A stretch of DNA of 64,000 bases from Cohnella herbarum (lineage in GTDB: Bacteria > Bacillota > Bacilli > Paenibacillales > Paenibacillaceae). Where the stretch lies: positions 6,382,001 to 6,446,000 of the forward strand of contig NZ_CP051680.1 of NCBI RefSeq assembly GCF_012849095.1. The letters run 5' to 3'. Below, one piece after another: positions 34,797 to 43,684 of this stretch. The translations under genes and the position numbers were made by a program. The notes under the pieces were generated by a model. It ran no database searches. It saw only the letters and a program-made list of their open reading frames with translations, and was not told where the DNA came from. Position 1 is the first letter of the stretch, and every line of letters starts with the position of its first letter.

Positions 34797-36146
34797 ATGA
34801 CAAGGGTAGTGGATATTCCTACTTCGAGAACGGCAAACTTCTTCAGCTTCCAACGGGATCCGCTCGGATTTCTCTTGAACGCGCTGCCGATAGGGGATGT
34901 CGTATCGCTCAGGACGAGCTCGTTCCAACCGACGTTTATCGTGAATTCCCCGGATTTCGTCCAGGAAATACTCGTTCACCAAGATCGCTTCTTTCGCAAA
35001 GGGAGAAGTTCGGGAGTGCTGCGCCGCACGGTCGGCGATGGTCTATTGACTTCCGAGCGCGAAGAGCATCGGGAACAGAAGCGGTATATGACTCCGGTAT
35101 TCTATAAAGAAAGAATTCAAGCTTACGCCGAGATCGTGCGGGAGGAGACGGAGCGGCTCGCGGGCAAGTTGACCGAAGACGGTCCCGTTCCGATGCATGA
35201 GGCGATGATGGAACTGACGCTCGGCATTATCGCGCGGAGCTTGTTCAATACGGAACTGGAGGAAGATAAGTCGGAGCTGGCCGCGGCGGTCGACGTGACG
35301 ATCCGGAGATCGGCGGGTACGATTTTCTCGCCGGTCATCCTGCCTTTCTCATGGCCGACGCCGGGCAACGTTCGTCACAAGAAGGCGATCCGCACGCTGG
35401 AAGAGATGATCTACGACGCGATCGCCGATGCGAAACGTCAATCGGATATTTATGAGGGCTGCATGTTAGGCCTGCTCCTTGATACGAGAAGCGAGGACGG
35501 ACAAGCATTGCCCGAGCAGGAAATCCGGGATCAGATGATGACAATGCTGCTCGCCGGACACGAAACGACGGCCAACGCTTTAGTCTGGGCGTGGTACGCC
35601 TTGGAGCGTTCCCCGAACGCGCTCGCCCGGCTGCACGAGGAGCAAGATCGCATCCGATCCAAGGAAGAGCGTAACGGAGAGCGAATTTCTGCTTACGACC
35701 GTTACCGTGAGATGCCCTACGCCAAACAAGTCATTCAAGAAACGTTACGACTCTATCCCCCGGCGTGGGCTATTCTTCGCGAATCCGAGCAGCCGGTCGA
35801 GTTGCTTGGAGACCGTTTTCCGAGCAACAGCAGCTTCTTGATCAGTCCATACGCCATTCACCGCAACGACGCCGTATTCGGCGATGCATCGGCTTTCCGT
35901 CCGGAGAGATTCGAAGACGGAGGTTCTTCCCAATGGCCGCGGTTCGCTTATTTTCCGTTCGGCGGCGGCGTGAGAGGCTGCATCGGTTCGCAATTCGCGA
36001 TGCTGGAAGCGGTGCTGATTCTCGGTACGCTGGCGGCGAATTTCCGGTTCGAATCCGCGCCCGGGCAAGGCGAAGCGATCCCCGAACCACTCGTGTCGCT
36101 TAGGGTGAAGGACGGACGGTCGATGATTCCGAAGAGCAGGCTTTAG
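34797..36146 (+). CDS. Cytochrome P450
   Basis: This 449-residue soluble haem monooxygenase has the I-helix motif AGHETT (about 251-256), the K-helix E315-x-x-R318 (ETLRLYPP) and the haem loop FPFGGGVRGCIGSQFA with the axial cysteine at 395. It should hydroxylate a lipid or other hydrophobic substrate using electrons from a redox partner. No ferredoxin or reductase gene is nearby. It is followed 78 bp later by a TetR gene whose operator lies in the gap. Confidence 0.93.
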   Translation: MTRVVDIPTSRTANFFSFQRDPLGFLLNALPIGDVVSLRTSSFQPTFIVNSPDFVQEILVHQDRFFRKGRSSGVLRRTVGDGLLTSEREEHREQKRYMTPVFYKERIQAYAEIVREETERLAGKLTEDGPVPMHEAMMELTLGIIARSLFNTELEEDKSELAAAVDVTIRRSAGTIFSPVILPFSWPTPGNVRHKKAIRTLEEMIYDAIADAKRQSDIYEGCMLGLLLDTRSEDGQALPEQEIRDQMMTMLLAGHETTANALVWAWYALERSPNALARLHEEQDRIRSKEERNGERISAYDRYREMPYAKQVIQETLRLYPPAWAILRESEQPVELLGDRFPSNSSFLISPYAIHRNDAVFGDASAFRPERFEDGGSSQWPRFAYFPFGGGVRGCIGSQFAMLEAVLILGTLAANFRFESAPGQGEAIPEPLVSLRVKDGRSMIPKSRL

Positions 36147-36191
36147 CTAGCAAACCGGCCGGTTGATCGTCCGTCGTCGGCCGTGCTATAA

Positions 36192-36212
36192 TTAGACCAA
36201 CTGGTCGGTCTA
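36192..36212. promoter_or_regulatory. TetR operator 1 (upstream of tetR-type gene)
   Basis: TTAGACC...GGTCGGTCTA forms an imperfect palindrome ending 12 bp before the TetR start codon. Nearly the same sequence recurs at 36875-36896 before the MFS gene. Confidence 0.7.
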
Positions 36213-36224
36213 GGGGGTGCTGTC

Positions 36225-36833
36225 ATGGTTAGAGGACGCTCCGACGGAGAAGAAACGAAGAAGAGAATAACCGCCAAGGCAACGCAACTTTTTAACCAGA
36301 AAGGCTACGGAGCCGTTACGATGAACGAAGTGTGCGAAGCGGCAGAGGTTAGCAAGGGCAGCCTCTATCACCACTTTCCAAGCAAGGAAGAACTGTTCCT
36401 GCAAGTCGTCGAAGAAGATTCGCAGCAGTGGAACTCCGAGTGGGAGAGAATCCGGGCGTCGGCTGGCTCGATAGAGGAGCAGCTTTACGCTCTGGCCGAG
36501 CATTATGCGAACGATTTTCAGAATCCGTTGTTGAAATCGTTGGAAGAGTATTCCCGCAGTCAAATTATCAAGGAAGAAGTCGTCGAGCGGCTGTTGCGAA
36601 TTAACGACACCAATTCTCAAGCCTGTCGGGAAGTGCTTCGGGAAGGGATGGAGAACGGCGAGATCGCCCAAGGGGATCTTGATCGGCTTGTCTTGCTCGT
36701 AAGCAGCTTAATGGAAGGCTTAGGCAAGATATACTACACGGTCGACCGCGATCTGGAGCAGGACCTCGTAAAGGAATACTACCGGGATGCGGTAAGATTC
36801 GCGTTAGACGGAATACGCGCCAAGCAAGGCTGA
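36225..36833 (+). CDS. TetR family transcriptional regulator
   Basis: This 202-residue protein has the TetR helix-turn-helix (residues 10-56; VTMNEVCEAAEVSKGSLYHHFPSKEE split by a short loop) and an all-helical ligand-binding C-terminal domain. Near-identical palindromes stand in front of this gene and of the following MFS gene, so it almost certainly represses both itself and the exporter. The inducer is unknown. A P450 lies directly upstream on the same strand. Confidence 0.92.
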   Translation: MVRGRSDGEETKKRITAKATQLFNQKGYGAVTMNEVCEAAEVSKGSLYHHFPSKEELFLQVVEEDSQQWNSEWERIRASAGSIEEQLYALAEHYANDFQNPLLKSLEEYSRSQIIKEEVVERLLRINDTNSQACREVLREGMENGEIAQGDLDRLVLLVSSLMEGLGKIYYTVDRDLEQDLVKEYYRDAVRFALDGIRAKQG

Positions 36834-36839
36834 ACGTTA

Positions 36840-36863
36840 GCCGCCGGAAGCTTGGCGTTTTTT
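36840..36863 (+). terminator. Weak intrinsic terminator after the TetR gene
   Basis: CGCC/GGCG form a short stem followed by six T. It lies just before operator 2, giving the MFS gene a separate promoter. Confidence 0.5.
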
Positions 36864-36874
36864 ACGTCCATTAA

Positions 36875-36896
36875 TTAGACCGGTTGGTCGGTCTAA
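36875..36896. promoter_or_regulatory. TetR operator 2 (upstream of MFS gene)
   Basis: TTAGACC...GGTCGGTCTAA repeats the palindrome of operator 1 with only two or three changes in the centre, 17 bp before the MFS start codon. Confidence 0.7.
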
Positions 36897-36912
36897 ATCG
36901 GAGGATGCCCGC

Positions 36913-38136
36913 ATGCTCATGAGAAACCGTACTTTTAGATTGATATTCGTATCCGATCTTCTGCAGCAAATCGCGATCTGGATCCGAAACATGGCTCTGC
37001 TCTACTACGTCATGGAGAAGACGAACGGGGACAAATTCGCCGTGTCCTTGCTGTCCATCGTCGAATACGCGCCGATCTTCGTTTTCTCTATCGTAGGCGG
37101 CCTGTTCGCCGACCGATGGAATCCGAAGCGCACGATGATCGCGGGAGATTTGCTGAGCGCGGCTTCCATCGTCGTCATTCTGGCGCTAATAGCCGGAGAT
37201 GCGTGGCAATCCTTGTACGGCGCAGCTTTCCTGTCCGCTATCCTCAGCCAATTTTCCCAGCCCTCCTCCGCTAAAATATTCAAAAAAAACATTCCGGAAG
37301 ACCAAGTACCGGCAGCGATCGGTCTTACCCAGAGCATGAGCTCTCTGTTCTTGATTCTCGGCCCAGTCGCCGGGACGGCGATCTACCAATGGGCAGGTCT
37401 GAACGCTTCGTTAATCGCCTTGACGCTGCTCTTCTTGCTGTCGGCTGCCGTTTTGTCGTTCCTGCCCAAAGGCAAGACGGGCGATGCGAATGTCTCTTCT
37501 ACTCTTCGCGAGGATTTGCGGGAGGGCGTTCGCTTCATGCGCGGGGAGAGCCAATTAAAGCGGCTGTTTCTCGCCTTTTCCTTGATTGGATTGGGGGCGG
37601 GGCTGGTACAGCCGCTCGAAATCTTCATCGTGACGGAGCGGTTGGGGTTATCCCCGGACAAAGTACAATGGTTTGCGGCCGCGGACGGGTTTGGGTTGTT
37701 ACTCGGGGCTTTGCTTGCCGTCGCATTCACGGGGCTATTGAAGTTGCGTTACCTGTTGCCCGCGGCGGTCGCTTTTATGGGGGTGACTTACGTCGTTGAA
37801 GCACTCTCGGTATGGCCGGTCGCGACGGGCGCGTTCCGGTTCGCCAACGGCGTTATGATGGCGATCGTCAACACCGCGGTCGGCAGTTACGTAATCGCGA
37901 GAATTCCGGCGGAGATGATCGGGAGGGTAAACGGGCTAATGATGCCGTTATTCATGGGCGCTTTGTTGCTTGGTACTTCGGCGTCGGGCATCCTGAGCAA
38001 TACGGCGGGTATCGTACCGGCATACATGGCCGCTGCCGTCTTATGCGTACTCTCGGCGATTCCGGCGTTATCCCTTAGGCTGAGTCAAGACGGACAATCG
38101 GAACAAGCGGAAGGGGGAGTCGTTCGAAATGGATAA
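36913..38136 (+). CDS. MFS transporter, DHA3/MefA-like exporter
   Basis: This 407-residue protein has about 12 membrane spans. The N-terminal LLYYVMEKTNGDKFAVSLL and motif A region GGLFADRWNPKRTMIAGD match the MefA/DHA3 group of macrolide-type exporters. GGAGG stands seven bases before the ATG. It is controlled by the adjacent TetR regulator through a shared operator. The substrate is unknown. Confidence 0.87.
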   Translation: MLMRNRTFRLIFVSDLLQQIAIWIRNMALLYYVMEKTNGDKFAVSLLSIVEYAPIFVFSIVGGLFADRWNPKRTMIAGDLLSAASIVVILALIAGDAWQSLYGAAFLSAILSQFSQPSSAKIFKKNIPEDQVPAAIGLTQSMSSLFLILGPVAGTAIYQWAGLNASLIALTLLFLLSAAVLSFLPKGKTGDANVSSTLREDLREGVRFMRGESQLKRLFLAFSLIGLGAGLVQPLEIFIVTERLGLSPDKVQWFAAADGFGLLLGALLAVAFTGLLKLRYLLPAAVAFMGVTYVVEALSVWPVATGAFRFANGVMMAIVNTAVGSYVIARIPAEMIGRVNGLMMPLFMGALLLGTSASGILSNTAGIVPAYMAAAVLCVLSAIPALSLRLSQDGQSEQAEGGVVRNG

Positions 38137-38301
38137 TATCTTGCGGTTCACGTTATCTTCGCGATTTGCGTTTCGGCATTCGGGCGACGCGCAGATTTGC
38201 GCTTCGGTGCGGTTAGTTGTATACTACGGCTGCATAGAAGCCGAATACGACGGGGGATTTTTCACCGTATAATCGCTACGAACTAGAAAGCAGGGAATAC
38301 G

Positions 38302-38499
38302 ATGACCAACGCGCTTAAAGTTCAAGAGCTAATCAATTTGCTGCTGGCCATGAATCCGAAAGCCGACGTAATCTTGCGCGGGGAGGACGGGCGATTTCGT
38401 CCGCTGGAGGCGGACGACGTGCAGGAAATTTACGCGCCGGAGCAACCGGCGAAAACGATAGCACATATTGGCGGACCAATTGAGGAATACCATAAATAG
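38302..38499 (+). CDS. Small protein of unknown function
   Basis: This 65-residue acidic protein reads MTNALKVQELINLLLAMNP at its start, then has a predicted strand-rich middle. I do not recognise a family. It has a modest GCAGGGA ribosome binding site and lies 45 bp before the cyclophilin gene, so it is probably co-transcribed. The 165-bp gap before it holds only a TATAAT-like box near 38268. Confidence 0.55.
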   Translation: MTNALKVQELINLLLAMNPKADVILRGEDGRFRPLEADDVQEIYAPEQPAKTIAHIGGPIEEYHK

Positions 38500-38544
38500 G
38501 CTGTTCGGATCGAACAGAACCTAGCAGTCAGCGGGGTTAAACGG

Positions 38545-38982
38545 ATGAAGAAAGGCTCGATCGAATTGGACAACGGAAACCGGATCGTCATCGAATTATA
38601 CGACCGGGACGCGCCGGGAACGGTTGCGAATTTCGAAAAGCTGGCGACGCGCGGATTTTACGACGGATTGGCTTTCCAGCGGGTCGTGCGCGGATTCGTG
38701 GCCCAGGGCGGATGTCCGGACGGAACCGGTCGCGGAGGCACGGACAAAATCCCGTGCGAGACGAAGGACAATCCGCACAAGCACGTCAGGGGAGCGGTAT
38801 CTATGGCGCACTTCGGGCCGGGAACGGGCAGTTGTCAATTTTTTATTTGCTACGACGAATTCGATTACTTGGACGGCTGGCATACCGTTTTCGGGCAGGT
38901 CGTATCGGGGATGGAGCACGTCGACGTCTTGAGGCGCGGGGATAAAATGAGGTCGGTCAAAGTGTGGGACGAGCACGCGTAG
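38545..38982 (+). CDS. Peptidyl-prolyl cis-trans isomerase, cyclophilin type
   Basis: This 145-residue single-domain cyclophilin has the catalytic arginine in LAFQRVVRGFVAQGG and the pocket motifs GPGTGSCQFFI and LDGWHTVFGQV. It catalyses prolyl isomerisation. There is no signal peptide, so it is cytoplasmic like PpiB. The length is normal for the bacterial family. Confidence 0.92.
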   Translation: MKKGSIELDNGNRIVIELYDRDAPGTVANFEKLATRGFYDGLAFQRVVRGFVAQGGCPDGTGRGGTDKIPCETKDNPHKHVRGAVSMAHFGPGTGSCQFFICYDEFDYLDGWHTVFGQVVSGMEHVDVLRRGDKMRSVKVWDEHA

Positions 38983-39026
38983 AGGTAAACGGAACGGAAA
39001 CGAAATCGAGTTTTTTAGAATACTAG

Positions 39027-39055
39027 TTGCAATTCCGAGTAATCCGATATACTAT
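39027..39055 (+). promoter_or_regulatory. Sigma-A-type promoter of the peptide ABC importer
   Basis: TTGCAA and TACTAT are separated by exactly 17 bp, 49 bp upstream of the binding-protein start codon. Confidence 0.55.
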
Positions 39056-39103
39056 ATAGAAAACTATTTACATCATAGATAGACATGGAGGCTGGAACAC
39101 ATT

Positions 39104-40735
39104 ATGCGTACCCGTAAAAACAAAAGCTTGTACGGAATTATTCTCATGGCAATATTGACCTTGGTCGTAAGCGCCTGCTCCAATAACGGGAATTCTTCCC
39201 CTTCGCCGAGCGCTTCGAATACAACCCCGTCCGCTTCGCAACCCGCCGAGAGCGGCCAAGCGAAAGACGGCGGAAGCCTGATCTTCGCGGTCGCTTCCGA
39301 CCCGATCGTGCTTAACCCGAACTACGCGGGCGACCGCGTCAGCCTGACGATCGACCAAGCGCTGTTCGCGCCTTTGTTCCAAGTGAACAACGGACAGAAG
39401 ACGTTCTACCTGGCCGATAGCCTGTCGCTATCCGAAGACGGTCTGACGTACACGCTGAAATTGAAGGAAGGCTTGACTTGGCATGACGGAGAGAAGCTGA
39501 CGGCCGACGACGTCGTGTTCACGCTCGAGAAGATTTTGGACGAATCGCAGAATAGCTTCCTTCGCGCCAATTTCGTGATCGGCGGCAAGCCGGTCCAAGC
39601 GACGAAAGTCGACGATACGACGGTGGAATTCAAGCTTCCGCAAGTGAGCCCGGCGTTCGAAGCGGCTCTCGTGCAAGTGTTCCCGATTCCGAAGCATATT
39701 TTCGAGAACGAGACGAATATCGAGAAGAGCGAGAAGAACAAAGCGCCGATCGGTTCCGGACCGTTCAAATTCAAAGAATATAAGACGGGCGAGTACTTGA
39801 CGCTCGAGAGATTCGATAACTACTTCGGCGGCAAGCCGCACCTCGATTCGGTCACTTATCGCGTCGCGAAGGATACTAATGCGGCCAACCTGGCGCTGCA
39901 GAACGGCGAGATCAACCTGAAGTATCTCGACCCGCAAGACGTGGCGACGATCCAAGCGACGAACAATTTCGAGATTCTTCCTTATAGCGAAGGTCGCCTC
40001 GGTTACATGATGTTTAATCAGAAGAGCGACACGGGCGTGCTGAACAAGAAGGAAGTCCGCCAAGCGATCGCTTACGCGCTGAACCGCGAAGAGTTGATTC
40101 AAGTGGCTTACACGTCGCTCGATTACGCCGATCCGGCCAAGTCGTTCTTGACTCCGGACGTTCTATACCAGACGAACGACGTTCCGACTTTCGACAACGA
40201 CGTCGCGAAAGCGAAAGAGCTGCTTCAAACGGCCGGCGTCAGCAACTTGAAGCTTCGCTTCATCGTACAAACCGGTAACAAGGCGCAAGAAGCGATCTCG
40301 CTTTACGTGCAGCAGAAGTTGAAAGACATCGGCGTGACGGTCGAGCTGCAAAGCATGGATTCGTCCGCGTGGGTGGCTAAATTCCTCGACCAGAAGGCGA
40401 CGGATTACGAACTGGCGGTTACGGGCTACATCATGAGCTTCGATCCGGATTCGTACAGCATCCTGTTCTCTTCCGACGGTTCTTCCAACTACTCGCATTA
40501 CGATAACAAACAAGTCGACGAGCTCTTCAAACAAGGAGCCGGAGAAGGCGATGCGACCAAACGCGAAGGCATCTATAAGCAAATTCAAGAAATCGTCGCG
40601 GACGACGCGGCTATCTACCCGATTGCTTACACGAAGACGATCGTGGCTCTTGACAAGCGTTACGGCGGCACCGAAGAAGCCGTCCTGAAGCCGGTCGTCG
40701 TATTCGAAGATTTGTCCAAGATTTACCTGAAATAA
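39104..40735 (+). CDS. Oligopeptide/dipeptide-type ABC substrate-binding lipoprotein
   Basis: This 543-residue lipoprotein has the lipobox VSAC (cysteine 25), a Ser/Pro/Ala-rich linker and a family-5 binding fold. The fold has GGSLIFAVASDPIVLNP, LKEGLTWHDGEKLTADDVVFTLE and RQAIAYALNRE. It binds peptides or another family-5 ligand such as nickel chelates or glycosides outside the membrane. It is the first gene of a five-gene importer and is followed at once by a strong terminator, which should raise its level above that of the membrane subunits. Confidence 0.92.
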   Translation: MRTRKNKSLYGIILMAILTLVVSACSNNGNSSPSPSASNTTPSASQPAESGQAKDGGSLIFAVASDPIVLNPNYAGDRVSLTIDQALFAPLFQVNNGQKTFYLADSLSLSEDGLTYTLKLKEGLTWHDGEKLTADDVVFTLEKILDESQNSFLRANFVIGGKPVQATKVDDTTVEFKLPQVSPAFEAALVQVFPIPKHIFENETNIEKSEKNKAPIGSGPFKFKEYKTGEYLTLERFDNYFGGKPHLDSVTYRVAKDTNAANLALQNGEINLKYLDPQDVATIQATNNFEILPYSEGRLGYMMFNQKSDTGVLNKKEVRQAIAYALNREELIQVAYTSLDYADPAKSFLTPDVLYQTNDVPTFDNDVAKAKELLQTAGVSNLKLRFIVQTGNKAQEAISLYVQQKLKDIGVTVELQSMDSSAWVAKFLDQKATDYELAVTGYIMSFDPDSYSILFSSDGSSNYSHYDNKQVDELFKQGAGEGDATKREGIYKQIQEIVADDAAIYPIAYTKTIVALDKRYGGTEEAVLKPVVVFEDLSKIYLK

Positions 40736-40745
40736 GTACGGGCGG

Positions 40746-40779
40746 AAAAAATAAGCTGGTGTGTCCAGCTTATTTTTTT
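40746..40779 (+). terminator. Strong intrinsic terminator between binding-protein and permease genes
   Basis: The AAAAAATAAGCTGG / CCAGCTTATTTTTTT arms form a 14-bp stem with a TGTGT loop. It lies inside the operon, 28 bp before the first permease start. Confidence 0.85.
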
Positions 40780-40807
40780 GTCCGAATACGGCTGGGAGCG
40801 TATTGGC

Positions 40808-41758
40808 ATGAGACAACTTATCGTCAGACGGCTGCTGCAGACGATCCCGATGCTCTTCTTCGTATCGATCGCCTGCTTCGCCATGATCAAGTTCGCGCCG
40901 GGAGACCCCGTGCTTTCGTTCGTGACCCCGAACATGCACGCGGAGGACATTGAGCGAATTCGCCATAATTTGGGCTTGGACAAACCTGCTTACATTCAAT
41001 ATTTTTTATGGATCAAGGAAGCTTTGTCCGGCAACCTGGGCTACTCGCTGGTTAACCATCAGCCCGTGCTCGATCAGATCCTCGACCGGTTGCCCGCGAC
41101 CGCGGGTTTGATGGGAGCGTCCATCGGGCTGGCCGTGTTGCTCGCCATACCGCTCGGGCTGTTGGCCGGCGCAAACCGCAACCGTTGGATAGACAAATTA
41201 ATTAATTTATTTTCTTACGTCGGAATCTCGATTCCGCTCTTCTGGCTGGCGATTCTGTTGATTTATTTTTTCTCGATCAAACTGAGTTGGCTGCCGAGCA
41301 TGGGCATGAGAACGATCGGCGTCGAATCCGCGCTGGACGTTCTGAAGCATGGCATTATGCCTTGCATAGTGCTGGCTTTCGGTTTTCTTGCGATCTACGT
41401 TCGCTATATCCGTTCCAGCACGATCGGCCAGTTGAAAGAAGATTACGTGCAAATCCAGTATGCTTTCGGTTCTTCGAAAAGAGTGGTTTTGTTCCGGCAC
41501 GTCATGAAACACGTCCTGCTTCCGGTAATTACATTGCTCGGGATGTCGATGGGTGAACTCGTCGCCGGAGCGATCGTGACGGAAACGGTATTTTCATGGC
41601 CGGGTATCGGTTCGCTCGGCATGACGGCCGTTCGGGGAATGGATTATCCCGTAATCATGGGTATTACGCTGTTCTCCTCCGTGATGCTGATCTTCGGCAA
41701 CCTGGCGGCGGACATTCTGTACGGCATCGCGGATCCGAGAATCCAAACGAAGAGGTGA
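40808..41758 (+). CDS. Peptide ABC transporter permease (DppB/OppB type)
   Basis: This 316-residue protein has six membrane spans and the DppB N-terminus MRQLIVRRLLQTIPMLF and FAPGDPV. The ATPase-docking region TEYVFSWPGIG-type reads TETVFSWPGIGSLG. The frame is open back to 40778, but the ATG at 40808 fits the family start and has GGGAGCG upstream. Expression needs read-through of the terminator just before it. Confidence 0.92.
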   Translation: MRQLIVRRLLQTIPMLFFVSIACFAMIKFAPGDPVLSFVTPNMHAEDIERIRHNLGLDKPAYIQYFLWIKEALSGNLGYSLVNHQPVLDQILDRLPATAGLMGASIGLAVLLAIPLGLLAGANRNRWIDKLINLFSYVGISIPLFWLAILLIYFFSIKLSWLPSMGMRTIGVESALDVLKHGIMPCIVLAFGFLAIYVRYIRSSTIGQLKEDYVQIQYAFGSSKRVVLFRHVMKHVLLPVITLLGMSMGELVAGAIVTETVFSWPGIGSLGMTAVRGMDYPVIMGITLFSSVMLIFGNLAADILYGIADPRIQTKR

Positions 41759-41762
41759 CCCC

Positions 41763-42608
41763 ATGAATCGGAGTAAATGGCGAAGCGTCGGGAGCGAACT
41801 TCTCTCGAGCGGATTCGGTATCGCCGGAATAGTTATCCTTCTTATTTTTACGATCGCGGCGGCGCTTGCCTTTCTGTCTCCGCACGATCCCAACGCGCTG
41901 AACGCGGTGGATAGATTAAAGGCGCCTGGCGCCTCGCATTGGTTTGGTACGGACGATTACGGCCGGGATTATTTCACCCGGGCTTTGTACGGCGGAAGAG
42001 TTTCGCTCATGGTCGGCTTCTCCTCGATGATTCTAGCGACAGGCATCGGCGTCGTCGTCGGCGTCGTCAGCGGATACTTCGGGGGAGTCATCGACAGTCT
42101 TCTGATGCGCTTCGTGGAGATCGTCATGTCGATTCCTTCGTTTCTGATCTTGCTGTTGCTCAGCGTCTACTTGAAGCCGAGCGTCGGCAACATTATCGTC
42201 ATCATATCCCTACTTATGTGGATGAACATCGCAAGGATAGTCAGGGCGGAAACGATGTCGCTTAAGGAACGGGAGTACGTCTTGTACGCGAAGGCGTCCG
42301 GCCAAGGAGCACTCGGCATTATCGGGCGGCACATTCTCCCTAATCTGATGCCCGTCGTGATCGTAGGCGCGACGAACAATATCGCTTCGGCGATTATGAT
42401 GGAATCTTCCCTCAGTTTTCTTGGATTCGGGGTGCAGGCTCCGAACGCCACATGGGGCAGCATGCTGAACAACGCGCAGGGTTACATCGCTCAAGCTCCT
42501 TATTTGGCTTTGTTTCCCGGCCTGTTTATTTTGCTTACGGTGCTAAGCTTTAACGTCTTGGGCGATATTTTGCGCGTAGGCTTCGAACCGAAGCTGATCA
42601 AGCGATAA
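41763..42608 (+). CDS. Peptide ABC transporter permease (DppC/OppC type)
   Basis: This 281-residue permease has six membrane spans and the DppC motifs HWFGTDDYGRDYFTR and ESSLSFLGFGVQAPNATWG. It starts 4 bp after the dppB-type stop and forms the permease heterodimer with that gene product. Confidence 0.92.
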   Translation: MNRSKWRSVGSELLSSGFGIAGIVILLIFTIAAALAFLSPHDPNALNAVDRLKAPGASHWFGTDDYGRDYFTRALYGGRVSLMVGFSSMILATGIGVVVGVVSGYFGGVIDSLLMRFVEIVMSIPSFLILLLLSVYLKPSVGNIIVIISLLMWMNIARIVRAETMSLKEREYVLYAKASGQGALGIIGRHILPNLMPVVIVGATNNIASAIMMESSLSFLGFGVQAPNATWGSMLNNAQGYIAQAPYLALFPGLFILLTVLSFNVLGDILRVGFEPKLIKR

Positions 42609-42652
42609 TCCGGAGACGGTTGCCAGATATGGCGCAAAGGAGTGAAGACATC

Positions 42653-43684
42653 ATGACGGAGCGGTTGCTTGCCGTTGATGATTTACAGGTTTCGTTTCAT
42701 ACCCGGGACGGGGAAAATCAAGCGGTCCGAGGCGTCGGCTTCCATGTCGACGCAGGGGAAACGGTCGGGATTGTCGGGGAATCGGGAAGCGGCAAGAGCG
42801 TAACCGCGAAGGCGATTCTCGGTTTGATCGGCCCTCCGGGCAAAATCGTCGGAGGCGATATCCGCTACCGGGGAGAGAGCTTGTCCGGGTTATCCGATAA
42901 AAAGTGGAGAAGCCTGCGCGGCAATCGGATAGCTATGGTTTTCCAAGATCCGATGACTTCCCTTAACCCCGTTAAGAAAATCGGCGATCAGATGACGGAA
43001 GTCATCCGTAGGCATCGCGGACTCGGCAAGCAGGAAGCGCTGCAAGAAGCGATCGACAAGCTGCGGGAAGTCGGCATCTCCGAGCCGGAGCGTCGCGTCG
43101 GACAGTACCCCCACGAGTTCAGCGGGGGGATGCGGCAGCGGGTTATGATCGCGATGGCGCTCTCGTGCCAGCCTGAGCTGCTCCTCGCCGATGAGCCGAC
43201 TACGGCTCTCGATGTTACGATACAAGCCCAAATTCTGGATCTTCTCAAGGAGATCAAGAATAAATCGAATATGGCCATCGTTCTGATCACCCACGATCTG
43301 GGCGTGGTGGCGCAAGTATGTACCCGTGTCATCGTCATGTACGGAGGAATGATCATGGAGGAGGGGACGGTGGAAGATATCTTCTATCGTCCCGGGCATC
43401 CCTATACGCAGGGATTGCTTCGTTCCGTGCCGAAACGCGGCGGCGGATCCCGCGAACGTCTCGTTCCGATCGAAGGAACGCCTCCGGATTTGATTGATCC
43501 GCCTTCGGGTTGCCCGTTCATCGAACGATGCCCGCATGCCTTCGGGAAGTGCGTCGAGCGGCCGCCCTTGTTTGAGTTAGGCGAGGGGCATCGCGCGCTA
43601 TGTTGGTTGCGGGATGGAGAGAATCCAACTTCGGACGATTCCCTAAAAGCATTGGCCGGGGAGAGGGGGACTTCCGGTGAGTGA
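42653..43684 (+). CDS. Peptide ABC transporter ATPase (DppD/OppD type)
   Basis: This 343-residue ATPase has Walker A GESGSGKS, signature FSGGMRQRVMIA, Walker B LLLADEPTTALD and the C-terminal peptide-importer region with CPFIERCPHAFGKC, a cysteine cluster that binds Fe-S or zinc in the family. AAAGGAGTG supports the ATG at 42653. It overlaps the next ATPase gene by 8 bp. Confidence 0.93.
   Translation: MTERLLAVDDLQVSFHTRDGENQAVRGVGFHVDAGETVGIVGESGSGKSVTAKAILGLIGPPGKIVGGDIRYRGESLSGLSDKKWRSLRGNRIAMVFQDPMTSLNPVKKIGDQMTEVIRRHRGLGKQEALQEAIDKLREVGISEPERRVGQYPHEFSGGMRQRVMIAMALSCQPELLLADEPTTALDVTIQAQILDLLKEIKNKSNMAIVLITHDLGVVAQVCTRVIVMYGGMIMEEGTVEDIFYRPGHPYTQGLLRSVPKRGGGSRERLVPIEGTPPDLIDPPSGCPFIERCPHAFGKCVERPPLFELGEGHRALCWLRDGENPTSDDSLKALAGERGTSGE

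Noticed and set aside
36225..36671. A 153-codon frame on the minus strand opposite the TetR gene
   Set aside because: It is a shadow of the clear TetR coding sequence. The TetR frame has the helix-turn-helix motif and a ribosome binding site.
39428..40999. Long minus-strand frames (224 and 278 codons) opposite the peptide-binding protein gene
   Set aside because: They are shadows caused by GC-rich codon use. The plus strand has a lipobox and the family-5 motifs.
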